Assembly (NCBI GenBank): GCA_964468125.1
Contig: CAYXVF010000017.1
Location: forward strand, 1-64,000
Reading direction: 5' to 3'
DNA from: CAYXVF01 sp964468125
GTDB taxonomy: Bacteria; Myxococcota; XYA12-FULL-58-9; CAYXVF01
DNA: 64,000 nucleotides
In this document: positions 41,004 through 50,295 of the stretch, in pieces
Numbering within the stretch: position 1 is the stretch's first letter
How the letters are laid out: every line of letters begins with the position of its first letter
The notes under the pieces: model-generated
Told to the model about the DNA's origin: nothing
Database searches by the model: none
What the model saw: the letters and a program-made list of their open reading frames with translations, nothing else
Position numbers and translations under genes: made by a program

Positions 41004-42305
41004 TCAACGTTCCAAGACGAGCGCCGCACCGAGTCCACCGGCCGCGCATTGGGTGATCAGCGCGGTCCCTGCACCACGCCGTGCGAGCTCATTGGCAACG
41101 GTCAAAGCCTGCCTCGCGCCGGTCGCCGCGAACGGGTGGCCGAGACTCATGGAGCCGCCGTAGAGATTCAGCTTCGACTCATCGATCGCGCCGATTGCAT
41201 CATCGCGTCCCAGGCGCTTCTTCGCCCACTCTGCCGATCCAAAAGCGTCGAGATTGCTGGCGACCTGCGCCGCGAAGGCTTCGTGCATGTCGATGATATC
41301 GAGATCGGACACCGAGAGTCCCGCGCGATCGACCGCCAGGGGTGAGGAAAACGCGGGCCCCATCAACAATTGCCAGGAGGGGTCGAGTGCCGCAAAGGCC
41401 CAGGACCGCACCCAAGCCTTCGCCTCGTAGCCCAGCGATTTCGCCTTCTCCTCGCTCATGAGCACCAAGGCCGCCGCCCCGTCGGTGAGGGGTGACGAGT
41501 TCCCCGCGGTGACTGTGCCAAAACGTCGGTCGAAGGCGGGTTTGAGCTTCGCCAGCTTCTCCATCGACGTGTCGGCTCGGATCAAACCATCCTTGCTCAC
41601 CGTCGTTCTGTAGTCGGGCCCGACATTGAACGGCATGACCTCGTCGCCGTAAACACCGACTTCCCATCCTCGGGCCGCCTTCTGATGGGACGCGAGGGCG
41701 AGACGATCTTGTTCCTCCCGTGAGATCCCGTTTGCTTTGGCCATCTTCTCGGCGCTCTGGCCCATCGTTTCGCCGGTCGCCAGTTCGGCGATCGCCGGCG
41801 GAACTGGAATGAGATCCTTCGCTTTTACGTCGAGAAAGGCCTTCGCCTTGGCCAAGGGCTCTCGGGCCGAGCTCGCCTGCATGAGCGCATCGGCGAGTCT
41901 GTCGCTGACGGTGATGGGCGGTCGGGAGAGAGAATCGGTCCCGCCAGCGACCACCACATCCGCGTCGCCCAGGAGAATCGCCGTCGCGGCATCAACGATC
42001 GCCTGGGTGCCCGTTGCGCAGGCCCGCGTGACGCTATAGGCGTCGATCGAACGATTCATGCCCGTGCCGAGAACGATCTCTCGGGCGACGTTCGGCGCCT
42101 GAATGCTCGGCACGACCTGGCCGAAGACCACCCGATCCACTTCTTCGGCGCGCAGATCGAGGCGACTCAGCATCTCGACCACGCACCCCTTTGCGAGGTC
42201 GAGCGCCGAAAGGTACCGAAACTCAGTTCCCGACTTGAGAAACGGAGTCCTGAGTCCTCCAACGATGACCGCCCGGCCGCGAGGACCGTGGTTGACGAAT
42301 GACAT
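41004..42305 (-). CDS. fadI: Acetyl-CoA C-acyltransferase (FadI)
   Basis: A 433-residue thiolase, the partner of fadJ. VTRACATGTQAIVDAAT carries the nucleophile Cys, SMSLGHPFAATGARQ the His, and ALITQCAAGGLGAALVLE the second Cys. SSPLTDGAAALVLMSEEKA and DIIDMHEAFAAQVASNLD are family hallmarks of the FadI branch. ATG 42305 has a strong GGAGGAGG upstream and gives MSFVNHGPRGRAVIVGGLRTPF; the frame extends 21 codons further without similarity. It degrades long-chain 3-ketoacyl-CoA to acetyl-CoA. Confidence 0.95.
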   Translation of the reverse strand: MSFVNHGPRGRAVIVGGLRTPFLKSGTEFRYLSALDLAKGCVVEMLSRLDLRAEEVDRVVFGQVVPSIQAPNVAREIVLGTGMNRSIDAYSVTRACATGTQAIVDAATAILLGDADVVVAGGTDSLSRPPITVSDRLADALMQASSAREPLAKAKAFLDVKAKDLIPVPPAIAELATGETMGQSAEKMAKANGISREEQDRLALASHQKAARGWEVGVYGDEVMPFNVGPDYRTTVSKDGLIRADTSMEKLAKLKPAFDRRFGTVTAGNSSPLTDGAAALVLMSEEKAKSLGYEAKAWVRSWAFAALDPSWQLLMGPAFSSPLAVDRAGLSVSDLDIIDMHEAFAAQVASNLDAFGSAEWAKKRLGRDDAIGAIDESKLNLYGGSMSLGHPFAATGARQALTVANELARRGAGTALITQCAAGGLGAALVLER

Positions 42306-42418
42306 GGGGCCTCCTCCCGTGACACGGCCGCAGGGCTGCGGCCTCCGGGCGGAGACAGTACGAAGCATTAACGCATTGAGTCAATACGCCTCAATGGCCG
42401 AGATTCGCGCGCCAGGGC

Positions 42419-45010
42419 CTACATATCGACGTCGAAGATCGTTGCCGAGTCCGGCTGCACGAAACGGGTGTCAGGCGTGTACTCGGTAGGCTCGCTGCCC
42501 CTCCGGAAGTACTCGCTCACCGAGCGTCCGCCCGGGCGCGCCAACAACCCCGTCTCAGGATCGATCGAAATCCGAACGACCCCCGGAGGCGAAGGAAAGG
42601 GTCCGTGATCGATCGTAGGAGCCTCTTTCTTGCTCGTCGTGTGATCACTGAGAACCGATTTCATATACTGCACCCAAATTGGGGCAGCGGTTCGCCCGCC
42701 CTGCTCGTTAACACCGAGTGGCCGCTCCTTCTTGTCGTGACCGACCCAGACCCCGGTAACCCGCTTGCGTGTGAAAGCCATAAACCACGCGTCGTAGGCG
42801 TCGTTGGTCGTTCCGGTCTTTCCCGCGATGGGAACGCCGAGCTTCCGGGCCCGGACGCCGGTGCCATTTTGCACCACGTTCTGCAGCAGGCTGATCGTGA
42901 GGAAAGCGGTCTGCGGCTCCATTGCTTGGCGTTGTGGCGCGATGAACTCCTGGTAGGCACGGTCGATTCGACTGCCGAGGTCGACGGCCGGATCAGACGG
43001 CGCGCTGTGATCTTCGATCACGTTGCCGTAGCGATCGACGACCCGTCGGATGAATTTGAGCTCTTTGCGGGTGCCATAGCGGTTCAACGCCGTATAGGCC
43101 GTCATCATGTCGTAGAGCGTGGTGCATGATGAACCGATCGCAGTCCCCAGCTCGCGCTTCATGGGCGTGCTGATCCCCATGCGCCGCGCGTTCTTGATGA
43201 TGTCGTCGATCCCCACCGCTTCGGCGACGCGAATCGCCGGAGTGTTGATCGAGTCCTGCAGAGCGGTACGCAGAGGCAATTCGCCGCGGAATGCCATCTC
43301 CGCGTTACCCGGTTTCCAGCGTACTTCGTTGTCCGGGTCGTCGAAAACCAGCGGCTTGTCGTCGATCATCGTCGACGCCGTGTAATCGAGCTTGTCGATC
43401 GCCGCCGAGTAGACAAACGGCTTGAAGCTGCTTCCAGGCTCGCGACACGCTTGGACCGCCCGGTTGAAGGTCGAGTCCTCGAAGTTGAAACCTCCGACTT
43501 GAGTGACGACGTATCCAGTCTCAGCGTCGACGGACATGATCGCCGACTGGGCGGCGGGCTTTTGCTCCAAGCGAACGAGCAGCTTAGCGTCCTTCGGAAT
43601 CAGCTTTACGGCTTCCCACCCATGACTGTCGCGCTTGAGCGCGTTGCGCGTCGTCGTCTCGACAGCGATTACATCGCCCTTCTTTAGAACCTCCCGAATA
43701 TCCCTTAGATAATGGAGATCAACGCGCTCGGTGGGATCGGGTTTCCGGGCCCAGCGCATTCCCGCCAAGGGCAAGATCGCCGAGTTCCCGAGAACACCCA
43801 CCCTCGCGTGGTCGGACGCGACCGCCTCTACCACCGCGAGGTACTCACGACCGGAGCGCAGATCGATGGGGCCTTCTTCGGCGACCTCCAAATGCTTCCG
43901 ATAGGCCGCGTCAAACTTTGCTCGCAGCGCCTTCGAGTCGAGCTGAGCGAGAGGACCTCTGAATCCTTGGCGACGGTCGAGCGCGAAGAGTCCGCTCTCG
44001 AGCGCGCGCTGCGCCACCCACTGTTCTTCGAGGTTCACCGCCGTGTAGACCTCAAATCCCTCCTCCAACAGCGCGCGCTCACCGTAGCGTTCGATGAACT
44101 CACGGCGAACCTGCTCTGTAAAATAGGGTGCGCGGCGTAGGTAGAGCTCGTTGCGCGGGTAGACAGTGATCTCTTCGTCGACCGCTTCGTCGTGCTCCTC
44201 TTGCGTGATGAAGCCCTCCGCAAGCATTCTGCGCAGGACATACTTGCGGCGCGCGTAGGCCTTTTCCGGCCGAGAGAATGGCGAGTAATCGCTTGGGCGC
44301 TGAGGAAGACCAGCCAGTGTCGCAGCCTCAGCCAAGGTCAGCTCCCAGACGTTCTTCCGGAAATAGTGCTCGGCCGCAGCTTGAACACCGTAGGCCTTGT
44401 GCCCCAGGAAGATTTGATTGGCGTAGAGGTAGAGGATCTCCTCCTTGCTCAGACTTTGCTCCAGACGTCGCGCGAGAATCGCTTCGCGGATCTTGCGCTC
44501 CATCGATCGAGCCGTGGCTTGTTCGTAGCTCTCCTTCTCGACGAGGATGCTCTTGGCGACCTGCTGGGTGATCGTCGATGCACCACGAAGCTTGGAGCCC
44601 GGGTTTCGAATCTTGTCGAAAATGGCCTGCATCACGCCGATGACATCGACGCCACCGTGAGTCCAAAAACGTTTGTCTTCTGCCGCGATGAACGCGTTGT
44701 AGAGCTTCGCGGGGACATCTTCATAGGCGACGAGAACCCGCCGTTCCGCGGCAAATTCCCCGATCAACTGATTGTCAGCGGAGTAGATCCTGGAACCGAT
44801 TTTGGGCTCGTAGTCGTCGAGAGAGTCGAAGACCGGCACCGTTGGGGCGTACATCGCATAGACTGTTGCCGCCGCGAGCACTCCGAGCACCACCGAGACC
44901 ACTGCGCCGAAGAGCACGATGCGCACAATCCATTGTTTCGTGGAGAGTCGAGTTTTTGCCACGCGAAATTCTCGTTGTGAATCGTCGGACATCCGCATGC
45001 TCCTTAGCAC
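42419..45010 (-). CDS. mrcA: Class A penicillin-binding protein 1A
   Basis: An 863-residue peptidoglycan glycosyltransferase and DD-transpeptidase anchored in the inner membrane. The N-terminal span is IVRIVLFGAVVSVVLGVLAAATVYAM. The glycosyltransferase domain shows the catalytic Glu in AEDKRFWTHGG and STITQQVAKSILV. The transpeptidase has the active Ser in REPGSSFKPFVYS, SINTPA, and GKTGTTNDAYDAWF. An OB-like insert lies between. All catalytic residues are intact. The start is one of three nearby ATG codons (45010, 44998 and 44992). Confidence 0.96.
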   Translation of the reverse strand: MLRSMRMSDDSQREFRVAKTRLSTKQWIVRIVLFGAVVSVVLGVLAAATVYAMYAPTVPVFDSLDDYEPKIGSRIYSADNQLIGEFAAERRVLVAYEDVPAKLYNAFIAAEDKRFWTHGGVDVIGVMQAIFDKIRNPGSKLRGASTITQQVAKSILVEKESYEQATARSMERKIREAILARRLEQSLSKEEILYLYANQIFLGHKAYGVQAAAEHYFRKNVWELTLAEAATLAGLPQRPSDYSPFSRPEKAYARRKYVLRRMLAEGFITQEEHDEAVDEEITVYPRNELYLRRAPYFTEQVRREFIERYGERALLEEGFEVYTAVNLEEQWVAQRALESGLFALDRRQGFRGPLAQLDSKALRAKFDAAYRKHLEVAEEGPIDLRSGREYLAVVEAVASDHARVGVLGNSAILPLAGMRWARKPDPTERVDLHYLRDIREVLKKGDVIAVETTTRNALKRDSHGWEAVKLIPKDAKLLVRLEQKPAAQSAIMSVDAETGYVVTQVGGFNFEDSTFNRAVQACREPGSSFKPFVYSAAIDKLDYTASTMIDDKPLVFDDPDNEVRWKPGNAEMAFRGELPLRTALQDSINTPAIRVAEAVGIDDIIKNARRMGISTPMKRELGTAIGSSCTTLYDMMTAYTALNRYGTRKELKFIRRVVDRYGNVIEDHSAPSDPAVDLGSRIDRAYQEFIAPQRQAMEPQTAFLTISLLQNVVQNGTGVRARKLGVPIAGKTGTTNDAYDAWFMAFTRKRVTGVWVGHDKKERPLGVNEQGGRTAAPIWVQYMKSVLSDHTTSKKEAPTIDHGPFPSPPGVVRISIDPETGLLARPGGRSVSEYFRRGSEPTEYTPDTRFVQPDSATIFDVDM

Positions 45011-45026
45011 GCCGACGCCGCACGTC

Positions 45027-45920
45027 TCAATGTGTGGCCGCGCTGTGGAGACCTACACGATCTCTAAATAACAGTTGTTGCGCCCCGCCCGCGAAATCCA
45101 AAGCAACCCCCGCGGGCCAGCTCGAGGGCCGAGGGAGGGGAACCGTGGACACGAGTGTCACCCTCGAAGCCCCGATCGCACGCGCAAACCGCGAAATCTC
45201 GGCCATCGTACCGAACCAATCGAGCCGGAAGGTCGCATCAGCCGCCGTCCGCAGCTCGACTCTCCGAGTCTGAACCAGCGCCAAACGTGAACGCCGACCA
45301 GGCCGGCCATCCGCAGCGATCACCACCCGTCTCGAGCCGGCGAGCGGCGCGAGCTTGCCGAGCCAGCCCACCCGTCGGTGCTCCACCCCGGCAGCGAGAA
45401 GCTCCTCCGAAAGGGTAAGCGCGGCCTCGACATCGTCGACCTGGATGCGTGCGTCTTTGTTCTCGGATGCGGCGGTATCGATGAAGAGCGCGAGTGCGCG
45501 GAGCACTCGCTCGAGCGAGGCCCCCCGAAAACCAACGCTTGGCGCGGGGAGAACGAGATGAGCGGCCCGTGGCCACTCGACGGCACCGACGCGCGGAGAT
45601 GCGCTGATGAGTATGCGACTTCCCTGAGCGACGATCAAAGCCGCCGCCGAGAGCGGGGCTCCCGTGGGCCAGAATTGGAGTTGCTGCCCGCCGACCCCCA
45701 CCCAGCGGCCGAACGGTGTCGGCAGCATCGACTCGAAGTGCTGGAGCACGGCGAGCCGCTCGGCGAGCCCTTCGGGTATGACCACGCGTGGATGAGGGGG
45801 CGGTGGACGCCGCGGAACCCCGGTCAGCACCGCCAACGCCTTGAGGCGTCCCGGATCGAACCACAGGGGCGTTCCCCGAAGGTGGATCCCCCGGTCGTAT
45901 CCGATGATCCCGCTCACCAT
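45027..45920 (-). CDS. Hypothetical protein, 297 aa
   Basis: An unrecognised protein. It begins MVSGIIGYDRGIHLRGTPLWFDP and goes on with strand-rich segments (GGQQLQFWPTGAPLSAAALIVAQGSRILISASPR; AHLVLPAPSVGF), then a helix (SLERVLRALALFIDTAASEN). The second half resembles the first in rhythm (RRVVIAADGRPGRRSRLALVQTRRVEL). No metal or catalytic motifs are obvious. A distant link to the metallo-beta-lactamase-like nucleases of ligase loci crossed my mind but is not supported by His-rich motifs. It ends 17 bases from the start of the PBP gene and so is upstream of it in the same direction. Confidence 0.6.
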   Translation of the reverse strand: MVSGIIGYDRGIHLRGTPLWFDPGRLKALAVLTGVPRRPPPPHPRVVIPEGLAERLAVLQHFESMLPTPFGRWVGVGGQQLQFWPTGAPLSAAALIVAQGSRILISASPRVGAVEWPRAAHLVLPAPSVGFRGASLERVLRALALFIDTAASENKDARIQVDDVEAALTLSEELLAAGVEHRRVGWLGKLAPLAGSRRVVIAADGRPGRRSRLALVQTRRVELRTAADATFRLDWFGTMAEISRFARAIGASRVTLVSTVPLPRPSSWPAGVALDFAGGAQQLLFRDRVGLHSAATH

Positions 45921-45946
45921 CCTGATTTAGCCGAGCGGTCTGACGG

Positions 45947-47191
45947 TTAGAGCTGGAACGCCAAGCGGCCCGCGCCTGATTCGGCCAAGTCGAGCGTCTG
46001 CAGCGCCGCGTTCGCCTCTACCGCGCGAAACACGCGCTCCTGCAGCTCGGAAGCCGAGCATTTGCATTCGACCTCGACCTCCAGACGCCCCCCGGCGAAG
46101 GAACGTTGCTTGGCGGAGGTGACACCCGCTAGACCCTCGAGCACGCGCAGAAACGGCCGTCCCTGGCGCCGAAAATTCTTCACCCCCACGAGCTCGACCA
46201 TCCAGACCCGGCCGTCGGTGGCGATCCTTTCCAACCGTGCCTTCACGTCTGGCAGGAATCGGTCGGTCATTCTCTCGACGACGTTAAACCCTCTTCCTTG
46301 GCTCCCTCGGTAGACGCGGTGAACCGCGCGTGGAAAATCGGAGCCGAGCTCTTTGTGTTGCACGGGAGCGGGGCTCAGCACCTCACCGGTGGCGGTCATC
46401 AAAACCCGCACGTTCGCATTGACTTCGACTTTCACCCGGTTCGCGAGCGCTGGATAGGGGGATGCGTCACCGAGCTTGCCCCGGTCGCTCAGGACGATCC
46501 GACCCGCGACTAAAAGGTCGGCGCCCTCGGCACGAGCGACCTCGAGCGCGCCCGCGATGTTTTCGTGAAAGGCCTTGAACTGGTTGACCGATGAGGCGGC
46601 GAGCACTTTGGCCTTCGTCGCGCCATGAATCTGGAATCCCTCGCGCTGGAATGCCTCCTCGAGATAGGCACCGAGCTGTCCGGTTTCATTGACGCTCTCG
46701 GTCCCATCGAGCGCGCGGAGCACCTCCTGGACGACCACCATGACCCGTGGATTGTCCGCCGCGTCGAGAAGCTCCGCCAAGCGCTTCACCTCCGCCTTCA
46801 CCTTCGATTCGTAGACGTCGGCCGTGATGGTCACTCGTACCAGGGTCTGCCCCATCACCACCGGCTCTTCGCGACGGAGCACCTCGTAGCGCGAAACGAA
46901 CCCGCTCGAGCGCTTCTCGAGCTGATCCTTGACCTCGGCTCGGAAGCGGCTCTCGTTGTCGCGAACCCACTCGCTCGAGCGCTGGGTAAACTCACTCTGC
47001 AGCGTGATGCCCACCACCTTGTCGATCGCGGCCACCATCGCCCGTCCCAGAGCGAGGTCGTAGGCCTCTTTCGGGTCGCCCCGAAGTACGGCTTCGCCCT
47101 GCGCGGTCACCTCGACCGCTGAGGCGACCGACGGCGCCATCAGAACAAAAGCTAACGAAATCAGCGATGTAGTGACGTATACGCGCGTCAT
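45947..47191 (-). CDS. FlgT/LPP20-like exported protein
   Basis: A 414-residue protein with a signal peptide (ISLAFVLMAPSVASA). The first mature domain (VEVTAQGEAVLRGDPKEAYDLALGRAMVAAIDKVVG) resembles the FlgT N-terminal/LPP20 domain. The middle holds PRVMVVVQEVLRALDG and EGADLLVAGRIVLSDRG, which resembles a CsgG/TolB-like fold, and a C-terminal segment (GVTSAKQRSFAGGRLEVEVECKCS) could be a third domain. No flagellar genes are nearby, so a flagellar role is not implied. It ends 26 bases from the start of the 45027 gene and may be co-transcribed with it. Confidence 0.7.
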   Translation of the reverse strand: MTRVYVTTSLISLAFVLMAPSVASAVEVTAQGEAVLRGDPKEAYDLALGRAMVAAIDKVVGITLQSEFTQRSSEWVRDNESRFRAEVKDQLEKRSSGFVSRYEVLRREEPVVMGQTLVRVTITADVYESKVKAEVKRLAELLDAADNPRVMVVVQEVLRALDGTESVNETGQLGAYLEEAFQREGFQIHGATKAKVLAASSVNQFKAFHENIAGALEVARAEGADLLVAGRIVLSDRGKLGDASPYPALANRVKVEVNANVRVLMTATGEVLSPAPVQHKELGSDFPRAVHRVYRGSQGRGFNVVERMTDRFLPDVKARLERIATDGRVWMVELVGVKNFRRQGRPFLRVLEGLAGVTSAKQRSFAGGRLEVEVECKCSASELQERVFRAVEANAALQTLDLAESGAGRLAFQL

Positions 47192-47324
47192 CGAGCTCCT
47201 CAGTTTTCTAGCCGTATCAGGCTCACCACGTGTCTACTACTTCGTCGTACCAGACACCCAGAAATGGGAAGTGCTCGTGCTAGGGTGCCAAAGAATATGA
47301 CGCCGGGAAGGTGACGCGTATTTC

Positions 47325-48593
47325 ATGAGCAAGAAGAAACAGCTCAACGAGCGCTTGAACAAGATCCGCAAGCTTCAGGAGCGGCAAAAAAAGAGCGCTG
47401 AAGGAGCGATCGACCAGGCGAGCGAGCTCGACGACATCCTCGCGGTCAGCCGAGCCGAGCACGAGGGTACCGACCCCGACCGCCCCCTGCGCAGCGCTTC
47501 GGACCTCATGGGCCCAGGGGGAGCCCAACGGCGTTCCGCCCGCACGACCGTCGACACGGAGAGCGCCTACGCCCGCAACCTCGCCGCCGCGCATTTTGCG
47601 TCGCCGGAAGCGTTCAGCCGAAACCGCAACAAGCCCCCAGCGATTCTGGGCCCGGGCGCCACCGGGATCGGCGCCGGACTGCGTCCCCAACCGATCAAGT
47701 CGATCCAACGGCCTGCCGCCGCAGAAGAATCCAAGAGCGAGCCCGCCGCCGAAGCGGAAATGCCCAGGATCCGGGAGAAGCAGGCGCCGATCCAACTCGA
47801 AGCCAACGATCTGGAAACGACACTAGTTGTTCGACGACGCAAGGCCGGAGCCCTTCGCGGGAACGCTCCTGCGCCACTGGAAGGCGCACCGACGGAGACC
47901 CTCGTGATGCGCGAGCGGAAGATCCCGAAAGAGGCGATCAACGACCGGGGAGAAGTCGTCCCTACCGATCACATTGTCACCGCGCCGGGAACCGCCGGGA
48001 TGGAAAAGAGGGAACTCGGGTCGCAACACCACAACTCCCGATCCCTGCAGGCACCGGTTCCGCCCACCGACCACGTAGCCACGCTCCCCGGGGCAGGCGG
48101 CGGCAAGGTCGATCCCACCGGCGAGACCCTGGTTGGCCTCGATGCCCGCCCGATGCCCAATGTCTCGGTCCGCAAACCCGGTGAGGTTCTCCCTACCGAC
48201 CATGTTGGGACGGCGCCCGGCACGGCGGGATTGCAGCGAGTGACCAAGAGCGAGCGCACCGAGGTCATCCGACGTCGACGCTTGCACCCCGACGCGGTCG
48301 ATCCGGAGAGCGGCGACGTCCTGCCCACGGACCACGTCGTCACGGCCCCCGGTATGGCAGGCCTCTCCGCTCCGAGCAGCGACCGAACGATGCCGCGGAT
48401 CGACGTACGCAACCGCTCGCTGCACGCGCCCGATCCAATGGCCCATGGCGAGACCATTCCAATCGAACGCTCCGCTGCGCTCGGAGAGGCCCCCGCTTCT
48501 CGCCTGGCGGGTGAAGAGCGAAAGACGCCAGAGAAAGAAGGCCCCGAATCGACGATGGTCGTCCGTAAACGGAAAACACCGCGGGACGGCTAG
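47325..48593 (+). CDS. Repeat protein with PTDHV and TLVVRRRK motifs
   Basis: A 422-residue protein without a recognised family. Residues 1-60 form a charged coiled coil (KKKQLNERLNKIRKLQERQKK). Two short motifs recur. VVPTDHIVTAPGTAG-like units lie near residues 211-225, 246-258, 288-302 and 332-346. Basic motifs ETTLVVRRRK (164-173), ETLVMRERK (191-199), RTEVIRRRR (311-319) and ESTMVVRKRK (408-417) each place a Thr or Ser before a basic cluster. It is mostly polar and probably disordered. The motif Thr residues could be phosphorylation sites for kinases and FHA domains, but this is speculation. There is no signal peptide. Confidence 0.7.
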   Translation: MSKKKQLNERLNKIRKLQERQKKSAEGAIDQASELDDILAVSRAEHEGTDPDRPLRSASDLMGPGGAQRRSARTTVDTESAYARNLAAAHFASPEAFSRNRNKPPAILGPGATGIGAGLRPQPIKSIQRPAAAEESKSEPAAEAEMPRIREKQAPIQLEANDLETTLVVRRRKAGALRGNAPAPLEGAPTETLVMRERKIPKEAINDRGEVVPTDHIVTAPGTAGMEKRELGSQHHNSRSLQAPVPPTDHVATLPGAGGGKVDPTGETLVGLDARPMPNVSVRKPGEVLPTDHVGTAPGTAGLQRVTKSERTEVIRRRRLHPDAVDPESGDVLPTDHVVTAPGMAGLSAPSSDRTMPRIDVRNRSLHAPDPMAHGETIPIERSAALGEAPASRLAGEERKTPEKEGPESTMVVRKRKTPRDG

Positions 48594-48684
48594 GGTTTGT
48601 AAAATCAAAGAAATCGACGCACCAGCGGCTGTTTTGCGGCCGATAGGCACGGTAGGTAAACTCCTTTTGGGGTATTTGACGACG

Positions 48685-49581
48685 ATGTTCTCGATGCGGA
48701 CGTCTAGAGCGCGGGTTGGGCGCCTGACACTGACCGGCATCCTCGCCGCGCTGCTCGTTGTGCCCTTTCAAGCGGAAGCAGCCGAACCACTCGCCTACGT
48801 GCGTGCATCCTCGCAAAACGCCCGCGCCAAGTCCGCGAAGCTACATCACCCTCTCAACCTGCTCGATGACGATCCGGAGACTATTTGGTGCGAAGGCGCG
48901 GAAGGCGTCGGAGAAGGACAGGAGGTTCGCTTCTTCTTCAAACGCTCCCAACGCATCGACCGCATCGTGATCGCACCGGCTCTGGCCACCGGACGGAAGA
49001 TTCAGGTCGTTCGCGTTAGCGATGGAGTCAACTCAGTCAAGATACCCATTTCCGACGCCATCGTTGAGCAACCGCTTCGCCGCCCGATGCGAGGAAAGAC
49101 TTACACGATCACCATCGAGCAAGTCGGCGGGCCCAACAGTGGCAGCGACTTGAACGATGACGTGGCGTGTCTCGGAGACGTGCTCCTCTACCTCGGCAAG
49201 CGACTCTTCGGAGGGCGCCTTCCCGAAGACAAACTGCGCTACGACCCGGTACGAGACAAAGTGCTGGGGCGCTGGAGCGGAGAGCCGTTTGGCGCCCCGG
49301 AGAAATTCATCACCTTTGCGCTCGATGGCACGTGGGAGTGGCTCTACGAGCCGCTCCTCGAAGGTCGAAAAGCGCGCGTCACGGGTGAATACCGCTTCCG
49401 AGGCAACAGGCTCTTGATGCGGGTCGGAGAGACCGGTCGCTGGGCGGACATGCGCTTCGAGTACGGACGCAAGAAGGTGGACTCCCAAATCGGTGCGCCC
49501 CAGGGCGACTACGACACGATATTCCTGAATGATTCGCTCAAGGGCAAAGTCGGCGGTTCCTACAACAACGCTGAATTCTGA
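48685..49581 (+). CDS. Exported discoidin-like (NADase-type glycan-binding) protein
   Basis: A 298-residue secreted protein. The signal peptide (RVGRLTLTGILAALLVVPFQAEAAEP) is followed by a discoidin-like domain: LNLLDDDPETIWCEGAEGVGEGQEVRFFFK, then IDRIVIAPALATGRKIQVVRVSDG and a final strand. This matches NADase-type glycan-binding (F5/8-C-like) domains. The C-terminal 100 residues form an uncharacterised lipocalin-like barrel (GRWSGEPFGAPEKFITFALDGTWEW). The start at 48685 (MFSMRTSRARV) has only a weak ribosome site; 48694 is an alternative. Confidence 0.72.
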   Translation: MFSMRTSRARVGRLTLTGILAALLVVPFQAEAAEPLAYVRASSQNARAKSAKLHHPLNLLDDDPETIWCEGAEGVGEGQEVRFFFKRSQRIDRIVIAPALATGRKIQVVRVSDGVNSVKIPISDAIVEQPLRRPMRGKTYTITIEQVGGPNSGSDLNDDVACLGDVLLYLGKRLFGGRLPEDKLRYDPVRDKVLGRWSGEPFGAPEKFITFALDGTWEWLYEPLLEGRKARVTGEYRFRGNRLLMRVGETGRWADMRFEYGRKKVDSQIGAPQGDYDTIFLNDSLKGKVGGSYNNAEF

Positions 49582-49590
49582 CCCAGGCGT

Positions 49591-50157
49591 CTAGCTCACA
49601 CGCTTTTCGAGCTCCGTCCGGTAGCGCGCGGCGAGCGCCTTGAGTGCCTCTGAGTCTTCCGAATCGAGCGCTTCTTTGAGCTCCCGCGCCCACTCGCGAT
49701 CCCGTGCCTTCATGACATCAACCGCGCCCTCGAAAGCTGCAAAGAATTCGTGGAGCTCGTCGCCTTTCCGCAAGGGGCGCATGTCCGGATAGTGCCCATC
49801 GGCGATGGAATCGAGGTAGCGCGCTACAAGAAACAGGGGCCCGCTGATCCGGTGGGTCACGATGATGCCACCTACGGTCAGGGCTGTGGCCATCAACAGC
49901 ACGAGAACAATCAAGTAGAAGAGAAAAATCTGGTCACTGCGGGCGACCTCTCCGCGAAAACGCTCGCTGAGCTCGAGCAGCCGGGTCGCTTCCACGTACT
50001 TGCTGTAGAGAAAGGCCCCCATGACCGCGGTGATTCCCACACCCAGACTGGTGATCAGCAGCGTGTATTTCCACTGAAAACGCGCATCGACGACCGGCAC
50101 CAATCGGCGCTTCTGGCGGCCATCAGGCGGAGCAGATGCGGTTTCTGCGCTATCCAT
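49591..50157 (-). CDS. HAMP-domain membrane protein
   Basis: A 188-residue protein. Two membrane spans (KYTLLITSLGVGITAVMGAFLY; IFLFYLIVLVLLMATALTVGGIIVT) are followed by a HAMP domain (ISGPLFLVARYLDSIADGHYPDMRPLRKGDELHEF). A helical coiled tail (KARDREWARELKEALDSE) is where a kinase or methyl-accepting domain would begin in longer relatives. The start ATG has AGGAG upstream. It may be a short signal-relay protein or partner of a separate receptor; no partner is adjacent. It is convergent with the upstream secreted protein. Confidence 0.8.
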   Translation of the reverse strand: MDSAETASAPPDGRQKRRLVPVVDARFQWKYTLLITSLGVGITAVMGAFLYSKYVEATRLLELSERFRGEVARSDQIFLFYLIVLVLLMATALTVGGIIVTHRISGPLFLVARYLDSIADGHYPDMRPLRKGDELHEFFAAFEGAVDVMKARDREWARELKEALDSEDSEALKALAARYRTELEKRVS

Positions 50158-50295
50158 CGTCGACTCCTATCCAGGGCGGGCGCCCTGAGCACCCGACACC
50201 TGAATGGTAGCGGAGCGCGCCAGGTCGGCGCAACGAAGCTTGCTTGACTCCAGAGGCGCCATCGCCTTTTCATTGGAGAAGAGGAGGTGTACGCG

